A stretch of DNA of 64,000 nt, taken from NCBI GenBank assembly GCA_943736015.1, contig OX031065.1:21714427-21778426 (forward strand), read 5' to 3'. The notes under the pieces are model-generated. The model was given only the letters and a program-made list of their open reading frames with translations. It was not told the origin of the DNA and ran no database searches. Shown here piece after piece: positions 1 to 13,745 of this stretch (the stretch's first letter is position 1; the number at the start of each line of letters is the position of its first letter). This DNA comes from Tridacna crocea. Taxonomy: Eukaryota > Mollusca > Bivalvia > Cardiida > Cardiidae. A program made the position numbers and the translations under genes.

Positions 1-198
1 TATTTACTTAAAACATGGTTATTAACTATCAAGAGGGAAATACATACAATAGAGGCAGATAACCACCAAAATACCTTTTGATACAGTTATGCCCCTTTTC
101 GACATGGAATTGTCTATGAAAATTATTTTATTCTAGGAGTAAATGCGCAGCAGATGTCGAGCGTTGGCATCCACACTTGGTGCTCTTGTCCTATAATG

Positions 199-344
199 AT
201 GGGCTTGCAACACGCAAAAAGTTCATTCGCATCAGCCTGCGCAGGTCAACCCGAGACAGCACTTTACGACTACATTAGATTCTGTGCTACAGTAGACTTG
301 CGCAAAACAGAAAATTACATTTCATTTTTGCGTGTTGTAAGCCA
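199..344. repeat. MITE family A, internally deleted copy
   Basis: The ends are inverted copies of one another (gcttgcaacacgcaaaaag and its complement at the right). The inside contains the 'cagcctgcgcagg' palindrome and the 'ctacattagattctgtgctacag' stretch shared with the copies near 2,785, 24,733, 48,943, 55,549 and 56,849. It is shorter than those (about 240-270 bp), so part of the body is missing. Confidence 0.65.
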
Positions 345-381
345 TATAATAGTTTATGGTCGGCGCACTGGAAAGAGTAGG

Positions 382-499
382 TTAACCCATTACCACACAA
401 TATCTCAAAATTTCAAATTTTCAGTCACTTTTATTGTGTTGTCTGCAAATGCTTTCGATTTGGACAAGCCTAAAATGATTTCATTTGGTAATAAGTTAA
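382..499 (-). repeat. TTAA hairpin family B, core-deleted copy
   Basis: Starts and ends in TTAA and carries the outer parts of family B (ttaacccattaccacac at the left, the tgtctgcaaatgctttc block at the right). The central palindrome present in full 229-bp copies is absent, leaving 118 bp. Probably a deletion derivative. Confidence 0.65.
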
Positions 500-1218
500 A
501 CTCCGATTACCGCTTGGAATGGGCAGGCTAACATGAACCGATACTTTTATCAGATGCGTTATTCCCCCTTTTCACAAAGCAGGACTCACATAAAAAGTGA
601 GAATGAAGTTACGATGAGAAAAAGTTCGTTCTCGGACCAGTCGAGAGTGTAACATTGTCCAGTCGCAGCACTGTTGGCGATATTAACGTATTTGTGTGGG
701 AAAAAGGCAAAAGAATGAACAATGCTTTGAACAAAGAAACATCTCCTTAAACAAAATCCATTTCGAAAGAATTGTAGCAAGATAGCACGGTGGTCTTCAT
801 CAAGACTCTCAATAATGGGAGGAAGAATTCGCTTTATTCAAGGGTGTTGACAAAAGACCCTCAATAACTTCACACGTGCAAATCAATATGGTCAATATTT
901 CAGAGGCATGGCTGGATGTGCATCTGATTACAATGTCCCGATTACATGCATTTTTTGCATTTTCGCATCACTAACCGTCACAGCTGGGATCCAATTTATA
1001 TATAAAAATATATTTTGAAAAATTAAATAAATTGAAGTGCTAGTCTGATAACCTTATTTATTGAGAGAGCAGATAAAGGTGTAAAATTGATCTAATTTCT
1101 ATTTAATCTAAAACTTGGTTTATCTCGTGTGAAATGTTTGAAAATAAAGCCATGTGTTTGTTGCTGATGTTGTTGCTGCTTGTGGTGCTGTTATCAATTT
1201 CATTATTTTTTTTAACTA

Positions 1219-1442
1219 TTAACTAAATGACAAAATTTTAGCGTGGTTCAAATTGAAAGCATTTGCAGACGACAAAAAAAAGGTGACTGAAGAAATGAAA
1301 TGTGTTTTAGGAAAGGGTAGAAAACATTGTGGGAAAAGGAGAAAATGCTGGTTAACAGCATTTGCTCCTTTTCCCCACAATGTTTTCTCAAGGCTTCTGT
1401 CACAGGGTCATCAAAAGTAGGAATTGTGTGGTAATGGGTTAA
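1219..1442 (+). repeat. TTAA hairpin family B copy
   Basis: About 224 bp, bounded by TTAA on both sides, with the family B body (aaattgaaagcatttgcag) and a large central palindrome (aggagaaaatgctgg opposite a diverged arm). Same family as the full copy at 47,646. Confidence 0.75.
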
Positions 1443-1647
1443 CGCAACTCTTTGTCAACATTAAGATATAACCATAGTCAAAAGTTCTATATTGATATTA
1501 TGTTGCTCCTTTTAAAAAATAAGTCGAAAACTTTTGAACAGAACAGAATAGACAAGTGGTCTGTCTTGTGTTGACAGTATCTAAACGGGTATGTTTCTAG
1601 ACAGCCAAAAAGACCTACACGCTACATTATCAGAATTTATGTTCAGT

Positions 1648-2141
1648 AAGTTAGCCCTTAGGCTGCTTAGCGCGACCCATTGACCTTTTGCGGACAATAT
1701 AGATCAAGATCAGACTGCACACACCGTGCAGTCTGATCTTTGATCTACACTGTCCCATAAGGAACGAACGAACGAATAATTTTATTGACAAAAAACTTAC
1801 ATAGTTCTATAGTCATATAAACATGAAAATACACAATATAAATACCATCTTGCTGTAGCTAGAAAAAATAGATATAAGGAAATAGCTTATACGTTGTTGC
1901 CAAACAAGAAGATTTGATCGATAAAGAAATCAAGTTGACTATCTAGAAAATTTTAAGAGAGGGAAAAAAAAATAAAATTTGTTGGAGGATCAGCCAAACA
2001 TAGTGAAAAACTGTTAGGAGCCCGGAAAAACATTGCCTATTAAGGAGATGGTATTCCCCAAAACGTAACTTTGAAATAGTAATATTCGGGTCATTGCTTT
2101 CGACTTGAAAGTTTAATCTTAGTTATCTAACAGGATAAAGA
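1648..2141. repeat. Hairpin family D copy split by an insertion
   Basis: The left part (about 1,648-1,761) has the diagnostic palindrome 'gatcagactgcac...gtgcagtctgatc'. The right part (about 2,043-2,141) continues the D body seen uninterrupted at 3,480-3,684 ('aaggagat...'). The roughly 280 bp between them is foreign. The D right end abuts a family B copy at 2,142. Confidence 0.6.
1762..2042 (-). mobile_element. Short retroposon-like insertion inside family D
   Basis: Interrupts the D element. One end has a tandem tetranucleotide (gaacgaacgaacgaa) like the simple-repeat 3' tails of some LINE or SINE elements, and 'aagga' occurs at both junctions as a possible short target duplication. No coding sequence is visible, so the class is inference only. 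Confidence 0.4.
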
Positions 2142-2370
2142 TTAGCCCATAACCACACAATCCCTACTTTTGACGCCCCTGAGAAAGAATCCTTTTGAAA
2201 ACACTGTAGGAAAAGGAGAAAATGCTGGTAACCAGCATTTTCTCCTTTTCCCACGGTGTTTTCTACCCATCCCAGAACAAATTTCAGTTTTTCAGTCACC
2301 TTTATTTTGTTGTCTGCAAATGCTTTCAATTTGAACCAGTCTAAAAGTTTGTCGTGTGGTAAAGAGTTTA
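2142..2370 (-). repeat. TTAA hairpin family B copy
   Basis: 229 bp, reverse orientation, with the central palindrome 'aaaatgctggtaaccagcat'. The terminal TTAA motifs have mutated to TTAG and TTTA. The flanking accaccacaat-type ends match the other copies. Confidence 0.75.
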
Positions 2371-2784
2371 TAGATTTAACGGCTGTGGAGAAGAAAAAGA
2401 TAATGGTGACTCAAAATTGAACACTAGTCAAAAAAAAAAAAGAAATGGCGACTGATCGAATCTGGGTAGAAACATAGAAATGTGTATTTCAAAAGGGTGG
2501 AATACTTTGTGGAAAGATGGAAAAATGCTGGTTTACCAGTATTTCTCATTTTCTTACAATTCTTTTTTCTATGCCTTCTATACCGGGTTCGTAACAAAAC
2601 ACAAGATTGTCCGGTGAAGAGTTACAGCGAGATAACCCATCTTTTTATTATTTTTACGAGTCCGAAAACGAAGTATTTCGAAGCATCAAAAACGCAAAAA
2701 CAAATTATAAACAAATCTGTCTCCTATACCCACAATTTAGGAATTCTACCAAATTCAATGACCAGGTTAACCTCATTTACTAAT

Positions 2785-3032
2785 AATTATTGGCCTGCAA
2801 CAGGCCAAAAGGGACTGTCGGACATTTGCGTCCGCACCATCCGCTGATCCGAGAAAGCACTTAACGCCTAAATTAGATTTTGTCCTACAGTACACTTTTT
2901 CAAAACAGAAAATTACATGAAAATGTAAAGTGTCGTTTCGCATTAGCCTGCGCGGACTGCGCACGTTGATCCGAAGCAACAGTTTATGCAAATGTCTGAA
3001 TGCCCTTTTTCGCTTGTTTCGAGCCAATTATT
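2785..3032. repeat. MITE family A copy
   Basis: Inverted ends (aattattggcctgcaaca and its complement) enclose diverged family A sequence including 'tgtcgtttcgcattagcctg'. The flanking AT-rich sequence is itself palindromic. Confidence 0.6.
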
Positions 3033-3289
3033 ATAACTTTGCCTTCAATATAGGAGCGCCATTTTGTTTTTGTCTCATGAAAGAGGAAATACGGCATTGG
3101 ACTGAAATATACAAGGATTTCTGTGTCACTCTCACGTGATTAGTTACGCACAGTTTCAAAAATCATTATAATGAATAAGAAAACGGATTTCGAGTGTCAG
3201 TCAAATAAATATTGTACGTGTCATTGCGATATTTTGTACATCTGTCTCTGTACCAGGTGTTAACTCTTATCGTGCTGTCCGTAGCCGTA

Positions 3290-3684
3290 AATCTTTTTTT
3301 GAGCAAAGTGTACACCAAGGTCAGACTGGGGATAGGTGCAGTCTGATCTTAGTCTACATTCACCACTTTTCTTTATTCGTGGTTCAATACTAAAAAGAAT
3401 AGGCCAAGATCAGACCGGGCATAGGTGCATTCCGATCTTAGTTAACACTCACCACTTTTCTTTATTCATATTTCTGCCCTTAACCCTAAGGCTGCTAAGC
3501 CCGACTCACTGACCTTTGGCGGACAGTGTAGATCAAGATTAGACTGCACAGAACGTGCAGTCTGATCTTGGGTCTACACTGTCCGTTAAGGAGATATTAT
3601 TCCTAAAATTATAAATTTACAATGGCAGTATTTTGAGTTTCAATCTGCCGTCATTTTAGTTATTTTAGCAGGATAAGGGTTCTA
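3290..3684. repeat. Cluster of family D hairpin elements
   Basis: Two partial cores in tandem (about 3,310-3,400 and 3,400-3,475) precede a nearly complete D element at 3,480-3,684. The complete one begins 'ttaaccctaaggctgc', carries 'gatcaagattagactgcac' opposite 'gtgcagtctgatcttg', and ends 'ggataagggtt'. This family is also the likely ancestor of the minisatellite unit inside the Polinton. Confidence 0.65.
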
Positions 3685-4420
3685 AGAAACAGTAAATAAC
3701 GATTTATTTCACTAATTCTAAATATTGTCTTCTGGAAGTTAGCAATATCACTCTAGCAAGGTAAGGCTTAAAAGGTGAACATGTACAGGAAGAAGAAGGA
3801 ACAGAAGAATATGAAGAAGAGAACACAGACAGACAGACAGACAGAACATTTTTTTTTCTATGCACTTTTTATAGAATACACAGTTGCAGGCAGTTTTTTT
3901 TTTTTTTCTTTCAAAAAGAAAGATAGAAGTCAAGCCTCAATTTTAGATAGATTTACAAGATTCAAGATGAAAACATTGTGGCAAAGGAGAGAAATCGCTC
4001 AATACGAATTTTTTTCTCTATGACAGAATTAATCAAAGGCACCACAAAAATGGTCTGCCAGAAATAATAGATCACCACATGACAATAATCAGACTTGTCC
4101 GAATTGTAAACCTCTGTAAACGATATATCAAATACGTCTCAGATAAAGGGATTTATTTTTAAAACGATTAAAAATGTTGCGGGGAAAAGAGAAAAAAATG
4201 CTAGTAACCAGCATTTTCTCCTTTTTATCCACAATGGCTTCTAAAACCATGTTTTTACAGAGTTTTAAAGTATGGAATTGCAAGGTAAAGTGTTGCATTG
4301 TAAATGTCTTCAACTCTGACAGTTTACATATAAATCTCTGAAGTTCACATACGGAATAATGGTACATCTAATGGAGGTCTTTTTTTAGAATACATATACA
4401 GTCCATGTTCGTTTAAGGAA

Positions 4421-4684
4421 TGTGACCCATCATACAAAAAGGACCATCTGGGAATTCTGTACATGAATTAGACGAAAACAGATCAACGACAGTGCATGTC
4501 AGTTTAAGCTGATTTATAATTCAAAACTGATTGTGTAACAGCGTACAATGACCACTTTTCATACAGAAAGAGTCATGAAAGCGAAAAGTGTCAACTCAGG
4601 TCAGCCTGCGCAATTTGCGCAGTCTGACCATGGTTGACACCTTTCGCGATTCCAAGAAGGTCCCTTTTTGCGTGATGGGTCACA
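4421..4684. repeat. MITE with long inverted ends and central palindrome
   Basis: The left end 'tgtgacccatcatacaaaaa' is matched by its complement at the right end (about 4,661-4,684). The centre is a second palindrome, 'gtcaactcaggtcagcctgc' against 'gcagtctgaccatggttgac'. No coding capacity. Confidence 0.6.
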
Positions 4685-7600
4685 AATAAATAAACTTTTT
4701 TTTTTAGTGACGCGATTAGGTACCTTGTTGTTCTGGTAATTTGTAAATATGACAAAAATCGTGTCAAGTTTTTCGCATCTTCTGAGATGTCATATTTATT
4801 TATATAACACTTTACCAGACGGCAGAATGTTAGACGAATCTAGATTGAAAATATTTGAAGACGACAACTGAAATGTTCCTTAATTAACCGTCTTTTCTTT
4901 GAAAGGTCCGAAAGTTTTAGTGTAAAGGAGATACTGTTATGTCCATGCTTTGTCTCCTTGTGCAGCAATATTTTTCTAAAGTTCCTCCAAACAAGCAATC
5001 CTTTAGTAAAAAGTTAAACTGCCCCCGAGACCACTTGATTTACGCTAATTGTCATTGCATTCTACAGTAGCTATCTGTTTTATTTGGATATCATCTAGTC
5101 CGGCTTTATGAATATCACCCCAGATGCAAAAGAATTTCTGTTGTTACAATAGTTTCCCCGATTTGAAAAATGACACACTTTTCGTGTGAGATATAGTAAA
5201 CCAGTTGGATTGGATATAAAACGGAAAGAAAACATTAACAAACATTGTTATGAAAGTAATAGTATCTTTTTATCTAAATCGGGCATTTCTGAAACTAGAA
5301 AGAATAATCTATTTTATAATCCTCGCCACATTTTCATCATCTATGCGAAAAGGGCTGCTTTGAATTACTCGAAAAATGTACAATTTAAAAACACCAAGAG
5401 CAGCTTGCAACAGTTTAAACGCTAATCATTGATCGCTTTCTTTCACAGAGTAATACAAAAATCTGATCTGACATAAGATGACGCTTGAAATTAAGTCTTG
5501 TTAAACAAGTTTACAACAGTGTTATCAAGCGAGCCTCGTGCAAGCTTACTAACATTTTTCTAGACATGTTTAATAAACTTATCAATTTAATAAACATTTC
5601 TTTTTTTTTTTCTTTTTGATTGAACCGCTTTCGTATAAAATTGTCAACGATAGCAATATTTAGTTGTTGCAACTTATAGTTGTAAAGCAAAAGGAATGCC
5701 ATCTCGTAGTAATTGTCCTGGTGGAAGTATTAACTTCCATCGACCGACCGGATGTACTGCTGGACACTTTATTCAATATAACGAAAAAAGTTAAGCAAGC
5801 TTTAAATCGTTTCGGTCATTCTTAGTAAACTATTTGGAACAGACCCCCAGTACTTATGTCCAAACAACTGGGTCCCCTTTTTGCCATTTGTCATTTCAGG
5901 GAAATTCTTTGTCTAATTAGATATACTTTTTTTCCCGATCTAGTTGAGCAAACACATGTATATATTTAATGAAAATAACTTTGTATTTTGACGATGTACA
6001 TTGTACAAGTCTGATGAATAAACTTTTCTGTCTGTCTGTCTGTCTGTCTAATTATACGTAGATTAAAAATTAACAGAACTTCTGATATCCAATCAGAAGT
6101 TGTGCTACAATCAAATTTCGAAAGTTCGTGTGAATAAGGCTAAGAATTTATTTTTAAAAAATGTTTATTCAATACGGACCTTTCTATAATAACAATTGAA
6201 CAGTCGTCCAACTGCATTTTTGTTGTTGTTGTTGTTCTCTAAAGTCATTATTTTAACCCTGACTTTTCTGGCATGAAAACGTGCATTGACGTATATGCTG
6301 CTTTTTAGCGAAAATGTGCTAAAAGAAAGCTCTCATATCAACGACAACCTCTCGTCTAAGCACGTTAAATCCATTCACCAAAAATCCAGTTTACTTCTCC
6401 ATTTGTCATAGCTCCTTCATTGACAAATGCCCGGTATGCCAGGAGCCCCAAAAAGACCTTTTTCGATAATAGTTAAAATCACCATACTGGAATGACTTGA
6501 TCTTTTTTTTTTTTCAGTGGAATTGTTTAATTAAGGGTATTGGCGACCATATTGTAATATTCAAAAGTAATTCGCCTTCCCGGGTTCACCACCAATTTTC
6601 AATTATGTCCTAATATTAGCTCAACATCTGACGAGTGGAAATTAGACCAGAATTTATATTGGCACACGCTCGTTGACTAAATGATTGAGCGCTCAATAAA
6701 GGATCTTTAATTTGCTTTTGTAGAGATGCTAATCCAACAGTGAGAAAACCATCAGTCCCAAAGGTATCCGAATGTGTGAATTAATCCAATGAAGTCAGTT
6801 CCCTTGTTAAGTAGTTACTAATGATGGGTGCAAGTTTCCATCGACTTCAACACCTTGTAATATGTCAACGCATAAAAAACATCACGGGTGCTGAGACAAA
6901 AGGTCCCCTGAGAGTGCTCACTTTTTTATAATCAATGGATTTGTTTTGTGCACAGTTAAAGGTTAACTACAGAAAGACTGATTGGATCTTAAGGCCTCCA
7001 ATATTGTTTTTAAGGCTTGCCATTGAAGTTCTCTGATGGATTTGGCATTTATTCAGCCGGTCAAGTGGTACAAATCCATCAAACGCTCGATTCTTTTTGG
7101 TAATCGTAGATTTCATGAAAACGAGGTCCCTTGAAACCAATGTATTCAGATGAAGCCCGAAGGAATGTGCCATCCAAAAAGTGGTCATTTAGAGTGATAT
7201 AGCCATAACGAAATTTCTTCTCTTACAAATGTTTGACTATAAAACGTGCCTTGAGGTAATCTTATAGCTTCAATTACTCTAATCATACTTCAAGTTTAAT
7301 GCCATTGGGTCGGCTATTCTGAAAGAAATTGGGGTGTGGACTACAAAAATAACTTATAAAATATTACTTTTCAAAGGCATTCTCTCGGGGAATAGGTAGG
7401 TAGCCTTAAGAGAAGTTTTGACATTTCGCTCGAGAAGAAACTCTGAAATGGTAGCAATATTATTAGGTCTTCCAGAAATTAAATTATCAGCTTGGAAAAT
7501 AAATCAGTTTCTATATTCGAATGAAGTTTGGATTTTATTTTTTCGTTTTGAAATATTGCTAGTTGCGTCATTGTTAAAAAAAAAAACATGATGTAAGTTC

Positions 7601-10600
7601 ACCAAGCATACTTAGGAATGTCTTGATCTTATTCCAGAGAATTTTCTAAATTTGAAAATAACACGAAGTGTTTTTGCTCAATCAAATTAGAGGTTGTTTT
7701 ACTTTAAAATCCTAAAGCAAGACTAAGAATGAAATTAAGAATATTTGAGATGGAAATTAAAGGAAACTTTTGTCCTAAACATTTTATTTCAGCAATATTT
7801 CAGTAATATCACAGCGACAACTTACTGTGTCAAGTATTTCTAAGGTTTGGCCGGTGCTAAGCTGCAGTGTCTGCCATGACACTTACACATAACAGATACT
7901 TCCAGCAAAATCGAATCAGCTTTCTACAAGATCAAACCATCAAAACACAGAAGATCCCCCTGTAAGCCTTTTTGTAAGTTATAACCAGTGATCTCGGGTA
8001 AAATTTGACATTAGAATAAAACAAAAATGTGAGGAAAAAAGCGTGTCCCTGTTACTTAACAAGAAATGATGAATTTACAACTGCACAAAATGTTATAAGA
8101 TTATAAAAAAGGAGACTCCATTTCTCTCCTTCTCAGAGAGAGAGAGAGAGAGAGAGAAAGAGAAGGGGGGAGAGGGGGGAAAGAGAGCTTCTCCGAGTGA
8201 ATCTTATGTCTGACAAATATTTAAGGCGGATCCCCGGAGATTTCGCGTGCAGGGGTGCTCAGATCGTCATCAAATTATTTGTTTTATTTTGGAGTGGAAG
8301 CGTGTCCCCCGATTTTCAGACCAAACTTCATTGCCATTGTCAGTACATTTGATTAATTAATCACGAGAAAAAGGGTAAATTAGTTTTGTATGTGAATCTG
8401 TCACATTGTCCACGGCATAAAGAGGATTCAATGAGAAGCAAATATTTTCATTTAGGGTCTCACAGATTTCACAAATGACAAATATTTCTATTGCTCGAAC
8501 ATTTCTCCCGAGAATAAATGAGGAATTTGGAGTAATACTTCTACATTCTAGAACTGGATGATGTTGCTTTAGAGCCATCATACTCAATGTAGCTCAGGTA
8601 CAGAATTATCTGACATTATTTCAAGATCGATGTTTCTTGTCTCAAAAGCTTTCACGAGTGAACAGTTCTATAATATCATTATTTCTATTGGAAAAAAAAA
8701 AAGAGTAAGTTCCCAAATCTGTAAACGACATCTCATACCAGAAACAAAGAAGAAATAGAGATAGGAAACAATAATTTAACACGTTTAAATGATTTTTTTC
8801 CCTTTTTCTTTTCTTTCTAGTTCAATGTGTGTGGTTTGGTTTTTTGTCATGTGGACAGGAATGTCAACTTTGAAAAGCGTCAAAAAGCTAGAAAGTCTAC
8901 TATGAATGCCAATGATTGATCTCCTACATAAACAAATACTATAAGGTGTTCAACAGGAAAGTATGGATAGTTTCTTTTGGTACTTACTTTTAATGCAGAA
9001 TATTGACCGCAAGTTAGAACTGGCATCCCACGAAACCTATATGGCATGTGAACTAGTTTAAACATATTTTATTCAATTAATAAAATGGGCTTGGACCACA
9101 AATTCTACCAACTTAGAATCGGTCCGTCCCCTACATTGTGAACTAACGACTGCTATACCTTAATTTTGCAACAGTTGATGCAAAACCCCAGTTAGTGGGT
9201 ACTACAAACAAGCTAAAATAATAATTATGGTCAATGATTTTCAACAACGAAATTTTCAGTTCCTTTTTTTCGCTTTCTTTCGCAGAAAAGGGTCCTGTAA
9301 GGACGTAAGCGATATCATAGAATTTTTTTTTTCTTCTAATTCGAACCATTTTGAATATTTTGAACATGGGTTTTATGACAAAAATATAGGGAAATAATAT
9401 TTTCTTTTCTCAACTGTAACAAAACTTTGACGAACACTACATGAAATGGTACTGTGTCTGCTGTTTCGACTCAACATGTACTTATATAACATCTTGGATG
9501 ATAGGGAACTGCGTCAAAATGCCTTTTAATATATGTAAAAAAAATAATTGTTTGACAATGAGAAATGTCTTGTGTCTAGCCGTTTCCATGGGCAGTGGAA
9601 ATTTGTCATTTGACAATCACAATTCTTATCTAGATTTAAGCATATTTATTTTGCATACAAAACTAAGGGAGAAAAGACACATTTTCTTACATTAAAATGA
9701 ATCCAAGGGGATTACAGTCGTGAAGCAAGAAGTAGATCTACTGCATATTGAATCTAAAAACGTCATCGCGAACCCATATTTTACCTACTCCTCAAGAAAT
9801 GAATAAAATAAGCCTGCGGAAAAATACTGTTTAAATTCAAAACATGAGGAAGTGTCATTCTTTACGTGGAAAATTTGATAAAGAAGTTAATTCGTAGTGT
9901 GACACGAAATCAATAATTACTTGTGTCAAAAAGTCTATGTTTATATTAAAGCATTTGTGTATAATTACTTGCTGCTATGTTGAATTCAAAGCACATATAC
10001 CGTCTTTAGTTGTCAGATCGAAAACGGTTATCTTTAGTACATACTTTTTTCTTTATTAGCAAAGTAAATTTATGTACCTCAACTCGCAGTGACGTTTAGT
10101 AAAAGGAGGGTCTTGAGCCCATTTGAGGTTCTTTTTGGGCTGTATTAGTACTCGCCATCAAACAAACCGTGTACGAAAATACGAAAATTCAAGGCCTTGG
10201 CGAATCAACTTTTCGGGACGTATTTTAATAAAAACATTTTCAAAAGTAAACTGACGACAATGTCTAGCCTAGAGTAGTGCTTCAATGAACTGACAGCACA
10301 TTCTCAACAAAAAAAGTCCGTTTTCATTCTTTCTTTTTTTTTCATTCCCAAAACAAGAAACGTTTGATAAATTGAGATTCTACTGCATTTCGACACGGTG
10401 CCAAGAAAACCTGTGAGCTTGTCTTAATTCTTATTAAGGCATTTTTTATTCTTTAATTGAGTTGAACAGGCGACTCCCTTGTGATCCTACATTGACCCTT
10501 CGGTTACATTGCCGTCGTTTATTTAATACATTGTATTGGTTAAACAAATATGTTACGATAGTAGAATCCAATTATTAGTTAGCTTTTAAATAGATGTATT

Positions 10601-12509
10601 TGGAAAGATGGATTACTAGAGTGCCATATTACAGGTCTATCAGTCACATCACAGTTACAACTGACTTTTTTTTCATGTCGTCTACTTTTCTAGTATTAGG
10701 CTTGCAGTTTGCAGTTTCTGGCCAAATAACTCGTACAGAGGAAAATCAGCGCAAATTCAGACAATTTGTTGTGTACTGGGCATTACCCTTTCTTGACAAA
10801 ACACAAGGTACTCTAATAAAACAAGTCGTTTTAAAAGTGTTGTAAACTGTAGGAATTTTCAAATAATTAGTACTATTTTCTTCTATTAAATGTGTTCAGT
10901 CTAAAATGGTGCAAGTTTCAACAATGTCTTTGTTGTTATTAGCAAAACTGTTCTACGAGTCTACTGGAATTTTACAGCTTTTAAATTTCCTTAGCTGCGA
11001 GTAACAGCTCTGGGACAGGATTATTATTAGGCGAAAATTTTAACCCTTAATGTGAGGGTTTTTTTTTTTCAAATTTTGCAATTGCAAGTAACATAATTTC
11101 TGATCGCCTAAACAAGATGGTTTAGCCAATCATAAATTTCGTTACCATGCAATTGAAAATGTTCTTGAGAATTACTCTGAAAACCTTACTCAGAATGATT
11201 GGTGACTATGGGCCCTGAACAAGTTAAGGATGCTTATCGTGGAAGAAGAGATAAGAGTGGAAAAAATCCGACTCTTTATTACCATAATTTGTGTAGATAG
11301 ACCCAGCGGTGCATGGCTACACATGTTATAATTTGTTGACTTACATCAATCTTGGTACCCAAATAGTCCATAATCTCGTATATTCACAGCCAGTGCGAGA
11401 TAACACGTTATCCAGAAAAAACCCTCAAATTTAAGGAAGGGTGATACCTTGTAAGATTATTTCTTAATTGTGTTAATTATCTAAAATATTCCGATATCCC
11501 GGATTGCTAAGAGTAGACTTAACTTTGAATTTTAATAAACGACATCTCCTAGGACTAGACTGAAATAATTTCATTAACTTCTCCACGATGTAGATCATTA
11601 ATATGGCCTGACCTGCGTATGATGCACTAATGTAATCATGGTTTCTTATTGATAGCCTACAAATGTTGAAAAACATTAATTTGCACCGAAAAAAATATGT
11701 TGTTTTCAGTATCATACTAAATATTGTCCGTATAAAACATTTATGAGCTTGTATTCACTGTGCAGAATGAAACATCTTTGTCTGCAGAAATGACAAAATG
11801 TGTAGTTTAGTTTACTATGAACGAATAATACAAATATTTGTTCCATTTTGTTTTACATAGTAACTTAGACTGCCAAATATTTACTGCTAAGTGTGTTGGG
11901 CAATGATATAATTAATCAAGTTTCCTGGAAATGATTTGTTTTTCAAAATTATTGTTAAGTCGAGACAGAGCATTTATAAATTATAATACATGTATACAGA
12001 CCTCAACGTGTTTTGGAATTACGTTCACACATTTTTTCCCTAATAAAGCCGTTTGTTAAATTTGTTTATGCATGAATGAATGGTAAATATCGTGGCAAAA
12101 TAAGAAATTCCTCGTGAAGATCAATTTTGCATGAAAAGCTCTCTTGAATACTAAAAAAAAAACATCCAACTTGAGTAATTGAAGTCTATTGTTCGAACAA
12201 TTAGTATTATGATTACAGAAAGAATATTTATCAAATCTGTGCTTTGATGGCAAAAAGTGTTTAATTATATAAGAACTGACTAACTCTCATGGCATTACTG
12301 GAAAACTGGTGAAAATAACTGCTTGCTCGGTCAATTTTTAATGTCAGTTTCAGTAGCATTACACCGCGGTCAATGTACCTGGGGTTTCTGATAACCTGCA
12401 GAATATTACTACACTTAAAACTCTTTAGAATATCAGAATATTACTACACTTAAAACTCTTAAGGCGTCTTCAACAAGAACGGTTTAAGCAAAAAGCATAG
12501 AAATAATTG
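4685..12509. other. Intergenic DNA without recognisable genes
   Basis: Only short, low-complexity open frames occur, with no similarity I recognise. Visible items are a (ctgt)n tract near 6,030-6,048 after 'gatgaataaac' (possible retroelement tail), a (gtt)n tract near 6,217, an (ag)n/poly-purine tract at about 8,135-8,200, a possible degenerate SINE body near 7,783-7,900, and small palindromes with 'aacttctgat' arms near 6,073-6,110. Confidence 0.5.
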
Positions 12510-12690
12510 AATAGTGTTTTACGCCGCTCTCAACGTTTATTCCATTTACATCACTGCGACTGCTCACATATTCATGCATGTCCTTGGTTTCACCAGCACT
12601 TGGATTGGGCTCCTAAATATTTTACCTAGTTTGCTTTCATGAAAAGCCCAGACACGAACTCAGGGCCTCCAGGGTTTGTACTCACAAACC
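12510..12690 (-). repeat. tRNA-derived SINE, diverged copy
   Basis: Carries the body block 'gttttacgccgctctcaacg' and, on the other strand, a box-B-like 'gagttcgtgtc'. Same family as 42,117-42,345 and 52,790-53,005. Confidence 0.55.
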
Positions 12691-12912
12691 AAGTTGGAAA
12701 ACGTTCTCCGAGGTTTTCTTAATTCGTAAGTAACACAACTTCTGATTGGCTCAGCCATAGCCAATCAAAAGTTATTTCTTTCAAATTTACAAACTCTTCG
12801 AGGACAACACGAAGAATGTTAATATGAATGACAGGTGAATATGAACCCCGATTTCGTGACCTACATTTTATTTCAGAGTCACATAGTCCCATACCTAAGA
12901 GTGCGAGTACAA

Positions 12913-13141
12913 TTAACCCTTTACCCCATAAGGCATTTTTATGTTATCTGTAATTGGCCCTAAATAACAGCAGGGATGAAGCAATTTCTTATATGTATAT
13001 AACACCTTTTGATAGCATAGAAAACATTGTGGCAAAAGGTGAAATTGCTCGTCAAGAGCAATTTCACCTTTTGCCACACTGTTTTCCAAAGGCTCCTACA
13101 AGCAATGCGTAGAAATGAGTATCTATGGAGTAAAGAGTTAA
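12913..13141 (+). repeat. TTAA hairpin family C, full copy
   Basis: Exactly 229 bp from TTAA to TTAA, with a near-perfect central palindrome ('aaaaggtgaaattgctcgtc' against 'gagcaatttcaccttttg'). The same length and layout recur at 47,213, 54,199 and 55,114. Confidence 0.8.
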
Positions 13142-13745
13142 GAAAGTTGGGTAAATATGGCTCCTAGAATGCTTGTCTTTGGGTTGCCACTAAAAAATAG
13201 ATGTTAAGTTCGAATCAGCAGCTTTAAAACATTTCAAGGTGCCACGTTCAGTTCATTATACAATCACATATCAAACAAACATAGTTTACACCTGTTAAGC
13301 CTTATCACTTTGTGAATGTTTATTTGCAATCATTTTTTTTCCCTCACTCATAATACCCAACAAATGTTCTAAATATAGCGCAAGAAAAAAAATATCCCAC
13401 ATAAACAAGAATCCTTTAGCAAAACCTCTCCCACAGTCCCAGTGTTTACGTTGATGACTTAAGGTAGTAGACCCCTAATACCTCTAGTGCTGCATTGCAT
13501 AAAGTTTTCTTGATAGATAAAAAATACCGATTTATACAGGTATAGTCTAATACTTTTGCACTTTTTCAACCGACCAGAAATTTTTTATGCCTATCTTAAA
13601 ATTATTTGTAGATACTCTTGTTAGTTTCCAAAACATAGATCTACCATTGGAGTGCCAAGGAGAGCTTTTAAAGGTACTACTTGCAGGTGTAATGCAGATG
13701 GGAAATATGACGTCATATGCCTTACATTTCTCGCGCTTGACGTAA